NCBI GenBank assembly: GCA_022605955.1
Contig: JAKCOZ010000218.1
Span: 186,001-250,000 of the forward strand
From: Rallus limicola
Taxonomy: Eukaryota; Chordata; Aves; Gruiformes; Rallidae
DNA length: 64,000 nt
Direction: 5' to 3'
Shown: in pieces, positions 1 to 9,800 of the stretch
Layout: the number at the start of each line of letters is the position of its first letter
Position numbering within the stretch: the stretch's first letter is position 1
Position numbers and translations under genes: made by a program
Notes under the pieces: model-generated
What the model saw: only the letters and a program-made list of their open reading frames with translations
Told to the model about the DNA's origin: nothing
Database searches by the model: none

Positions 1-106
1 CGTAGGAGGTTCCAGGCATGTTCCCTCTTTCCAGGCAAAGGAAAAGGCTGAGAGCCAAAGTGACAGGGTCTGCTCGTGTGTCCTGTTAGGAGGTTTCAGA
101 CAAGCT
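1..106 (+). repeat. Partial monomer at left window edge
   Basis: These 106 bases correspond to m93-m198 of the monomer and are cut by the window boundary. They match the copy starting 2,970 bp downstream, so the window begins inside a higher-order repeat copy and not at an array edge. Confidence 0.95.
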
Positions 107-502
107 ATGCCTTTCAGGCCTAGCTTCTTTACTTTGGGAGTTATTGCTGGACGTTTAGCATGTTTTGAACTGCAGTCTGCTAGGGCCGAGAAAAGCACCG
201 TAGGAGGTTCCAGGCATGTTCCCTCTTTCCAAGCAAAGGAAAAGGCTGAGAGCCAAAGTGATAGGGTCTGCTCGTGTGTCCTGTTAGGAGGTTTCAGACA
301 AGCTATGCCTTTCAGGCCTAGCTTCTTTACTTTGGGAGTTATTGCTGGACGTTTAGCATGTTTTGAACTGCAGTCTGCTAGGGCCGAGAAAAGCATCGTA
401 GGAGGTTCCAGGCATGTTCCCTCTTTCCAGGCAAAGGAAAAGGCTGAGAGCCAAAGCGACAGGGTCTGCTCGTGTGTCCTGTTAGGAGGTTTCAGACAAG
501 CT

Positions 503-700
503 ATGCCTTTCAGGCCTAGCTTCTTTACTTTGGGAGTTATTGCTGGACGTTTAGCATGTTTTGAACTGCAGTCTGCTAGGGCCGAGAAAAGCACCGTAGG
601 AGGTTCCAGGCATGTTCCCTCTTTCCAGGCAAAGGAAAAGGCTGAGAGCCAAAGTGACAGGGTCTGCTCGTGTGTCCTGTTAGGAGGTTTCAGACAAGCT
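503..700 (+). repeat. Representative consensus-like monomer (m1-m198)
   Basis: This copy matches the consensus I derived by eye and serves as the coordinate reference. Landmarks are a StuI-type palindrome AGGCCT at m10-15, the direct repeat CTTTACTTT at m21-29, the 8-bp palindrome ACTGCAGT (containing a PstI site) at m63-70, and a 9-bp direct repeat TTCCAGGCA at m102-110 and m121-129. A second 9-bp direct repeat, TAGGAGGTT, lies at m95-103 and m179-187. CpG sites lie at m46, m81, m93 and m167, with a further one at m153 in copies that carry C there. No polyadenylation signal AATAAA and no CENP-B box core (TTCG with downstream CGGG) is present on either strand. Confidence 0.95.
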
Positions 701-3274
701 ATGCCTTTCAGGCCTAGCTTCTTTACTTTGGGAGTTATTGCTGGACGTTTAGCATGTTTTGAACTGCAGTCTGCTAGGGCCGAGAAAAGCACCGTAGGAG
801 GTTCCAGGCATGTTCCCTCTTTCCAGGCAAAGGAAAAGGCTGAGAGCCAAAGTGATAGGGTCTGCTCGTGTGTCCTGTTAGGAGGTTTCAGACAAGCTAT
901 GCCTTTCAGGCCTAGCTTCTTTACTTTGGGAGTTATTGCTGGACGTTTAGCATGTTTTGAACTGCAGTCTGCTAGGGCCGAGAAAAGCACCGTAGGAGTT
1001 TCCAGGCATGTTCCCTCTTTCCAGGCAAAGGAAAAGGCTGAGATCCAAAGCGACAGGGTCTGCTCGTGTGTCCTGTTAGGAGGTTTCAGACAAGCTATGC
1101 CTTTCAGGCCTAGCTTCTTTACTTTGGGAGTTATTGCTGGACGTTTAGCATGTTTTGAACTGCAGTCTGCCATGGCTGAGAAAAGCACCGTAGGAGGTTC
1201 CAGGCATGTTCCCTCTTTCCAGGCAAAGGAAAAGGCTGAGAGCCAAAGTGACAGGGTCTGCTCGTGTGTCCTGTTAGGAGGTTTCAGACAAGCTATGCCT
1301 TTCAGGCCTAGCTTCTTTACTTTGGGAGTTATTGCTGGACGTTTAGCATGTTTTGAACTGCAGTCTGCTAGGGCCGAGAAAAGCACCGTAGGAGGTTCCA
1401 GGCATGTTCCCTCTTTCCAGGCAAAGGAAAAGGCTGAGAGCCAAAGCGACAGGGTCTGCTCGTGTGTCCTCTTAGGAGGTTTCAGACAAGCTATGCCTTT
1501 CAGGCCTAGCTTCTTTACTTTGGGAGTTATTGCTGGACGTTTAGCATGTTTTGAACTGCAGTCTGCTAGGGCCGAGAAAAGCACCGTAGGAGGTTCCAGG
1601 CATGTTCCCTCTTTCCAGGCAAAGGAAAAGGCTGAGAGCCAAAGTGACAGGGTCTGCTCGTGTGTCCTGTTAGGAGGTTTCAGACAAGCTATGCCTTTCA
1701 GGCCTAGCTTCTTTACTTTGGGAGTTATTGCTGGACGTTTAGCATGTTTTGAACTGCAGTCTGCTAGGGCCGAGAAAAGCACCGTAGGAGGTTCCAGGCA
1801 TGTTCCCTCTTTCCAGGCAAAGGAAAAGGCTGAGAGCCAAAGCGACAGGGTCTGCTCGTGTGTCCTGTTAGGAGGTTTCAGACAAGCTATGCCTTTCAGG
1901 CCTAGCTTCTTTACTTTGGGAGTTATTGCTGGACGTTTAGCATGTTTTGAACTGCAGTCTGCTAGGGCCGAGAAAAGCACCGTAGGAGGTTCCAGGCATG
2001 TTCCCTCTTTCCAGGCAAAGGAAAAGGCTGAGAGCCAAAGCGACAGGGTCTGCTCGTGTGTCCTGTTAGGAGGTTTCAGACAAGCTATGCCTTTCAGGCC
2101 TAGCTTCTTTACTTTGGGAGTTATTGCTGGACGTTTAGCATGTTTTGAACTGCAGTCTGCTAGGGCCGAGAAAAGCACCGTAAGAGGTTCCAGGCATGTT
2201 CCCTCTTTCCAGGCAAAGGAAAAGGCTGAGAGCCAAAGTGACAGGGTCTGCTCGTGTGTCCTGTTAGGAGGTTTCAGACAAGCCATGCCTTTCAGGCCTA
2301 GCTTCTTTACTTTGGGAGTTATTGCTGGACGTTTAGCATGTTTTGAACTGCAGTCTGCTAGTGCCGAGAAAAGCACCGTAGGAGGTTCCAGGCATGTTCC
2401 CTCTTTCCAGGCAAAGGAAAAGGCTGAGAGCCAAAGCGACAGGGTCTGCTCGTGTGTCCTGTTAGGAGGTTTCAGACAAGCTATGCCTTTCAGGCCTAGC
2501 TTCTTTACTTTGGGAGTTATTGCTGGACGTTTAGCATGTTTTGAACTGCAGTCTGCTAGGGCCGAGAAAAGCACCGTAGGAGGTTCCAGGCATGTTCCCT
2601 CTTTCCAGGCAAAGGAAAAGGCTGAGAGCCAAAGTGATAGGGTCTGCTCGTGTGTCCTGTTAGGAGGTTTCAGACAAGCTATGCCTTTCAGGCCTAGCTT
2701 CTTTACTTTGGGAGTTATTGCTGGACGTTTAGCATGTTTTGAACTGCAGTCTGCTAGGGCCGAGAAAAGCACCGTAGGAGGTTCCAGGCATGTTCCCTCT
2801 TTCCAGGCAAAGGAAAAGGCTGAGAGCCAAAGTGACAGGGTCTGCTCGTGTGTCCTGTTAGGAGGTTTCAGACAAGCTATGCCTTTCAGGCCTAGCTTCT
2901 TTACTTTGGGAGTTATTGCTGGACGTTTAGCATCTTTTGAACTGCAGTCTGCTAGGGCCGAGAAAAGCACCGTAGGAGGTTCCAGGCATGTTCCCTCTTT
3001 CCAGGCAAAGGAAAAGGCTGAGAGCCAAAGTGACAGGGTCTGCTCGTGTGTCCTGTTAGGAGGTTTCAGACAAGCTATGCCTTTCAGGCCTAGCTTCTTT
3101 ACTTTGGGAGTTATTGCTGGACGTTTAGCATGTTTTGAACTGCAGTCTGCTAGGGCCGAGAAAAGCACCGTAGGAGGTTCCAGGCATGTTCCCTCTTTCC
3201 AAGCAAAGGAAAAGGCTGAGAGCCAAAGTGATAGGGTCTGCTCGTGTGTCCTGTTAGGAGGTTTCAGACAAGCT

Positions 3275-3471
3275 ATGCCTTTCAGGCCTGCTTCTTTACT
3301 TTGGGAGTTATTGCTGGACGTTTAGCATGTTTTGAACTGCAGTCTGCTAGGGCCGAGAAAAGCATCGTAGGAGGTTCCAGGCATGTTCCCTCTTTCCAGG
3401 CAAAGGAAAAGGCTGAGAGCCAAAGCGACAGGGTCTGCTCGTGTGTCCTGTTAGGAGGTTTCAGACAAGCT
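3275..3471 (+). repeat. 197-bp monomer, 1-bp deletion
   Basis: The A at m16 is missing (CCTGCTTC instead of CCTAGCTTC, near 3290). The next anchor motif is at 3472, confirming 197 bp. The change is compensated two monomers later by a 1-bp insertion, so the array returns to its original phase modulo 198 at 3869. Confidence 0.95.
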
Positions 3472-3669
3472 ATGCCTTTCAGGCCTAGCTTCTTTACTTT
3501 GGGAGTTATTGCTGGACGTTTAGCATGTTTTGAACTGCAGTCTGCTAGGGCCGAGAAAAGCACCGTAGGAGGTTCCAGGCATGTTCCCTCTTTCCAGGCA
3601 AAGGAAAAGGCTGAGAGCCAAAGTGACAGGGTCTGCTCGTGTGTCCTGTTAGGAGGTTTCAGACAAGCT

Positions 3670-3868
3670 ATGCCTTTCAGGCCTAGCTTCTTTACTTTGG
3701 GAGTTATTGCTGGACGTTTAGCATGTTTTGAACTGCAGTCTGCTAGGGCCGAGAAAAGCACCGTAGGAGGTTCCAGGCATGTTCCCTCTTTCCAGGCAAA
3801 GGAAAAGGGCTGAGAGCCAAAGTGATAGGGTCTGCTCGTGTGTCCTGTTAGGAGGTTTCAGACAAGCT
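3670..3868 (+). repeat. 199-bp monomer, 1-bp insertion
   Basis: The run AAAAGGC at m134-140 reads AAAAGGGC near 3807, a one-base expansion of the G run. It is absent from the paired position 5,940 bp downstream, so it is either private to this copy or lies just outside the duplicated block. Confidence 0.95.
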
Positions 3869-6800
3869 ATGCCTTTCAGGCCTAGCTTCTTTACTTTGGG
3901 AGTTATTGCTGGACGTTTAGCATGTTTTGAACTGCAGTCTGCTAGGGCCGAGAAAAGCACCGTAGGAGTTTCCAGGCATGTTCCCTCTTTCCAGGCAAAG
4001 GAAAAGGCTGAGATCCAAAGCGACAGGGTCTGCTCGTGTGTCCTGTTAGGAGGTTTCAGACAAGCTATGCCTTTCAGGCCTAGCTTCTTTACTTTGGGAG
4101 TTATTGCTGGACGTTTAGCATGTTTTGAACTGCAGTCTGCTAGGGCCGAGAAAAGCACCGTAGGAGGTTCCAGGCATGTTCCCTCTTTCCAGGCAAAGGA
4201 AAAGGCTGAGAGCCAAAGCGACAGGGTCTGCTCGTGTGTCCTGTTAGGAGGTTTCAGACAAGCTATGCCTTTCAGGCCTAGCTTCTTTACTTTGGGAGTT
4301 ATTGCTGGACGTTTAGCATGTTTTGAACTGCAGTCTGCTAGGGCCGAGAAAAGCACCGTAGGAGGTTCCAGGCATGTTCCCTCTTTCCAGGCAAAGGAAA
4401 AGGCTGAGAGCCAAAGCGACAGGGTCTGCTCGTGTGTCCTGTTAGGAGGTTTCAGACAAGCTATGCCTTTCAGGCCTCGCTTCTTTACTTTGGGAGTTAT
4501 TGCTGGACGTTTAGCATGTTTTGAACTGCAGTCTGCTAGGGCCGAGAAAAGCACCGTAGGAGGTTCCAGGCATGTTCCCTCTTTCCAGGCAAAGGAAAAG
4601 GCTGAGAGCCAAAGCGACAGGGTCTGCTCGTGTGTCCTGTTAGGAGGTTTCAGACAAGCTATGCCTTTCAGGCCTAGCTTCTTTACTTTGGGAGTTATTG
4701 CTGGACGTTTAGCATGTTTTGAACTGCAGTCTGCTAGGGCCGAGAAAAGCACCGTAGGAGGTTCCAGGCATGTTCCCTCTTTCCAGGCAAAGGAAAAGGC
4801 TGAGAGCCAAAGTAACAGGGTCTGCTCGTGTGTCCTGTTAGGAGGTTTCAGACAAGCTATGCCTTTCAGGCCTAGCTTCTTTACTTTGGGAGTTATTGCT
4901 GGACGTTTAGCATGTTTTGAACTGCAGTCTGCTAGGGCCGAGAAAAGCACCGTAGGAGGTTCCAGGCATGTTCCCTCTTTCCAGGCAAAGGAAAAGGCTG
5001 AGAGCCAAAGCGACAGGGTCTGCTCGTGTGTCCTGTTAGGAGGTTTCAGACAAGCTATGCCTTTCAGGCCTCGCTTCTTTACTTTGGGAGTTATTGCTGG
5101 ACGTTTAGCATGTTTTGAACTGCAGTCTGCTAGGGCCGAGAAAAGCACCGTAGGAGGTTCCAGGCATGTTCCCTCTTTCCAGGCAAAGGAAAAGGCTGAG
5201 AGCCAAAGCGACAGGGTCTGCTCGTGTGTCCTGTTAGGAGGTTTCAGACAAGCTATGCCTTTCAGGCCTAGCTTCTTTACTTTGGGAGTTATTGCTGGAC
5301 GTTTAGCATGTTTTGAACTGCAATCTGCTAGGGCCGAGAAAAGCACCGTAGGAGGTTCCAGGCATGTTCCCTCTTTCCAGGCAAAGGAAAAGGCTGAGAG
5401 CCAAAGCGACAGGTTCTGCTCGTGTGTCCTGTTAGGAGGTTTCAGACAAGCTATGCCTTTCAGGCCTAGCTTCTTTACTTTGGGAGTTATTGCTGGACGT
5501 TTAGCATGTTTTGAACTGCAGTCTGCTAGGGCCGAGAAAAGCACCGTAGGAGGTTCCAGGCATGTTCCCTCTTTCCAGGCAAAGGAAAAGGCTGAGAGCC
5601 AAAGCGACAGGGTCTGCTCGTGTGTCCTGTTAGGAGGTTTCAGACAAGCTATGCCTTTCAGGCCTAGCTTCTTTACTTTGGGAGTTATTGCTGGACGTTT
5701 AGCATCTTTTGAACTGCAGTCTGCTAGGGCCGAGAAAAGCACCGTAGGAGGTTCCAGGCATGTTCCCTCTTTCCAGGCAAAGGAAAAGGCTGAGAGCCAA
5801 AGCGACAGGGTCTGCTCGTGTGTCCTGTTAGGAGGTTTCAGACAAGCTATGCCTTTCAGGCCTCGCTTCTTTACTTTGGGAGTTATTGCTGGACGTTTAG
5901 CATGTTTTGAACTGCAGTCTGCTAGGGCCGAGAAAAGCACCGTAGGAGGTTCCAGGCATGTTCCCTCTTTCCAGGCAAAGGAAAAGGCTGAGAGCCAAAG
6001 TGACAGGGTCTGCTCGTGTGTCCTGTTAGGAGGTTTCAGACAAGCTATGCCTTTCAGGCCTAGCTTCTTTACTTTGGGAGTTATTGCTGGACGTTTAGCA
6101 TGTTTTGAACTGCAGTCTGCTAGGGCCGAAAAAAGCACCGTAGGAGGTTCCAGGCATGTTCCCTCTTTCCAGGCAAAGGAAAAGGCTGAGAGCCAAGGTG
6201 ACAGGGTCTGCTCGTGTGTCCTGTTAGGAGGTTTCAGACAAGCTATGCCTTTCAGGCCTCGCTTCTTTACTTTGGGAGTTATTGCTGGACGTTTAGCATG
6301 TTTTGAACTGCAGTCTGCTAGGGCCGAGAAAAGCACCGTAGGAGGCTCCAGGCATGTTCCCTCTTTCCAGGCAAAGGAAAAGGCTGAGAGCCAAAGTGAT
6401 AGGGTCTGCTCGTGTGTCCTGTTAGGAGGTTTCAGACAAGCTATGCCTTTCAGGCCTAGCTTCTTTACTTTGGGAGTTATTGCTGGACGTTTAGCATGTT
6501 TTGAACTGCAGTCTGCTAGGGCCGAGAAAAGCACCGTAGGAGGTTCCAGGCATGTTCCCTCTTTCCAGGCAAAGGAAAAGGCTGAGAGCCAAAGCGACAG
6601 GGTCTGCTCGTGTGTCCTGTTAGGAGGTTTCAGACAAGCTATGCCTTTCAGGCCTAGCTTCTTTACTTTGGGAGTTATTGCTGGACGTTTAGCATGTTTT
6701 GAACTGCAGTCTGCTAGGGCCGAGAAAAGCACCGTAGGAGGTTCCAGGCATGTTCCCTCTTTCCAGGCAAAGGAAAAGGCTGAGAGCCAAAGTGACAGGG

Positions 6801-9800
6801 TCTGCTCGTGTGTCCTGTTAGGAGGTTTCAGACAAGCTATGCCTTTCAGGCCTAGCTTCTTTACTTTGGGAGTTATTGCTGGACGTTTAGCATGTTTTGA
6901 ACTGCAGTCTGCTAGGGCCGAGAAAAGCACCGTAGGAGGTTCCAGGCATGTTCCCTCTTTCCAGGCAACGGAAAAGGCTGAGAGCCAAAGTGACAGGGTC
7001 TGCTCGTGTGTCCTGTTAGGAGGTTTCAGACAAGCTATGCCTTTCAGGCCTAGCTTCTTTACTTTGGGAGTTATTGCTGGACGTTTAGCATGTTTTGAAC
7101 TGCAGTCTGCTAGGGCCGAGAAAAGCACCGTAGGAGGTTCCAGGCATGTTCCCTCTTTCCAGGCAAAGGAAAAGGCTGAGAGCCAAAGCGACAGGGTCTG
7201 CTCGTGTGTCCTGTTAGGAGGTTTCAGACAAGCTATGCCTTTCAGGCCTCGCTTCTTTACTTTGGGAGTTATTGCTGGACGTTTAGCATGTTTTGAACTG
7301 CAGTCTGCTAGGGCCGAGAAAAGCACCGTAGGAGGTTCCAGGCATGTTCCCTCTTTCCAGGCAAAGGAAAAGGCTGAGAGCCAAAGCGACAGGGTCTGCT
7401 CGTGTGTCCTGTTAGGAGGTTTCAGACAAGCTATGCCTTTCAGGCCTAGCTTCTTTACTTTGGGAGTTATTGCTGGACGTTTAGCATGTTTCTAACTGCA
7501 ATCTGCTAGGGCCGAGAAAAGCACCGTAGGAGGTTCCAGGCATGTTCCCTCTTTCCAGGCAAAGGAAAAGGCTGAGAGCCAAAGCGACAGGTTCTGCTCG
7601 TGTGTCCTGTTAGGAGGTTTCAGACAAGCTATGCCTTTCAGGCCTAGCTTCTTTACTTTGGGAGTTATTGCTGGACGTTTAGCATGTTTTGAACTGCAGT
7701 CTGCTAGGGCCGAGAAAAGCACTGTAGGAGGTTCCAGGCATGTTCCCTCTTTCCAGGCAAAGGAAAAGGCTGAGAGCCAAAGCGACAGGGTCTGCTCGTG
7801 TGTCCTGTTAGGAGGTTTCAGACAAGCTATGCCTTTCAGGCCTCGCTTCTTTACTTTGGGAGTTATTGCTGGACGTTTAGCATGTTTTGAACTGCAGTCT
7901 GCTAGGGCCGAGAAAAGCACCGTAGGAGGTTCCAGGCATGTTCCCTCTTTCCAGGCAAAGGAAAAGGCTGAGAGCCAAAGCGACAGGGTCTGCTCATGTG
8001 TCCTGTTAGGAGGTTTCAGACAAGCTATGCCTTTCAGGCCTAGCTTCTTTACTTTGGGAGTTATTGCTGGACGTTTAGCATGTTTTGAACTGCAGTCTGC
8101 TAGGGCCGAGAAAAGCACCGTAGGAGGTTCCAGGCATGTTCCCTCTTTCCAGGCAAAGGAAAAGGCTGAGAGCCAAAGTGACAGGGTCTGCTCGTGTGTC
8201 CTGTTAGGAGGTTTCAGACAAGCTATGCCTTTCAGGCCTAGCTTCTTTACTTTGGGAGTTATTGCTGGACGTTTAGCATGTTTTGAACTGCAGTCTGCTA
8301 GGGCCGAGAAAAGCACCGTAGGAGGTTCCAGGCATGTTCCCTCTTTCCAGGCAAAGGAAAAGGCTGAGAGCCAAAGTGACAGGGTCTGCTCGTGTGTCCT
8401 GTTAGGAGGTTTCAGACAAGCTATGCCTTTCAGGCCTAGCTTCTTTACTTTGGGAGTTATTGCTGGACGTTTAGCATGTTTTGAACTGCAGTCTGCTAGG
8501 GCCGAGAAAAGCACCGTAGGAGGTTCCAGGCATGTTCCCTCTTTCCAGGCAAAGGAAAAGGCTGAGAGCCAAAGCGACAGGGTCTGCTCGTGTGTCCTGT
8601 TAGGAGGTTTCAGACAAGCTATGCCTTTCAGGCCTCGCTTCTTTACTTTGGGAGTTATTGCTGGACGTTTAGCATGTTTTGAACTGCAGTCTGCTAGGGC
8701 CGAGAAAAGCACCGTAGGAGGTTCCAGGCATGTTCCCTCTTTCCAGGCAAAGGAAAAGGCTGAGAGCCAAAGCGACAGGGTCTGCTCGTGTGTCCTGTTA
8801 GGAGGTTTCAGACAAGCTATGCCTTTCAGGCCTAGCTTCTTTACTTTGGGAGTTATTGCTGGACGTTTAGCATGTTTTGAACTGCAGTCTGCTAGGGCCG
8901 AGAAAAGCACCGTAGGAGTTTCCAGGCATGTTCCCTCTTTCCAGGCAAAGGAAAAGGCTGAGATCCAAAGCGACAGGGTCTGCTCGTGTGTCCTGTTAGG
9001 AGGTTTCAGACAAGCTATGCCTTTCAGGCCTAGCTTCTTTACTTTGGGAGTTATTGCTGGACGTTTAGCATGTTTTGAACTGCAGTCTGCTAGGGCCGAG
9101 AAAAGCACTGTAGGAGGTTCCAGGCATGTTCCCTCTTTCCAGGCAAAGGAAAAGGCTGAGAGCCAAAGCGACAGGGTCTGCTCGTGTGTCCTGTTAGGAG
9201 GTTTCAGACAAGCTATGCCTTTCAGGCCTAGCTTCTTTACTTTGGGAGTTATTGCTGGACGTTTAGCATCTTTTGAACTGCAGTCTGCTAGGGCCGAGAA
9301 AAGCACCGTAGGAGGTTCCAGGGATGTTCCCTCTTTCCAGGCAAAGGAAAAGGCTGAGAGCCAAAGCGACAGGGTCTGCTCGTGTGTCCTGTTAGGAGGT
9401 TTCAGACAAGCTATGCCTTTCAGGCCTCGCTTCTTTACTTTGGGAGTTATTGCTGGACGTTTAGCATGTTTTGAACTGCAGTCTGCTAGGGCCGAGAAAA
9501 GCACCGTAGGAGGTTCCAGGCATGTTCCCTCTTTCCAGGCAAAGGAAAAGGCTGAGAGCCAAAGCGACAGGGTCTGCTCGTGTGTCCTGTTAGGAGGTTT
9601 CAGACAAGCTATGCCTTTCAGGCCTAGCTTCTTTACTTTGGGAGTTATAGCTGGACGTTTAGCATGTTTTGAACTGCAGTCTGCTAGGGCCGAGAAAAGC
9701 ACCGTAGGAGGTTCCAGGCATGTTCCCTCTTTCCAGGCAAAGGAAAAGGCTGAGAGCCAAAGCGACAGGGTCTGCTCGTGTGTCCTGTTAGGAGGTTTCA

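Larger units (their letters stand above)
1..4100 (+). repeat. 15-monomer HOR, period 2,970 bp (copies 1-1.1 kb and 2.97-4.1 kb)
   Basis: Rare variants recur 2,970 bp apart: G-to-A at m126 at 232 and 3202, C-to-T at m92 at 396 and 3365 (offset reduced by one by the deletion near 3290), and the linked pair m101 T plus m146 T at 999/1044 and 3969/4014. The m153/m156 states (agtgac, agcgac, agtgat) agree in order across the overlap. Correspondence is lost between about 1,044 and 1,171, where the first copy carries a CATGG variant that the second lacks. The left boundary lies outside the window. The second copy acquired one 1-bp deletion and one 1-bp insertion. Confidence 0.85.

Noticed and set aside
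600..612. RNA polymerase III B-box-like GGTTC in GGAGGTTCCAGGC
   Set aside because: Only GGTTC matches; the downstream part of the B box is absent, there is no A box at the right distance and no T-run terminator. This does not support a SINE or tRNA origin.
107..3325. Very long plus-strand reading frames encoding a 66-residue repeat (also 7631-13435, 19905-32924, 52560-60380)
   Set aside because: They arise because a 198-bp satellite unit has one stop-free frame. They have no ribosome-binding or promoter context, no unique N- or C-terminal sequence and no recognisable domain, and they end wherever a random indel or stop falls.
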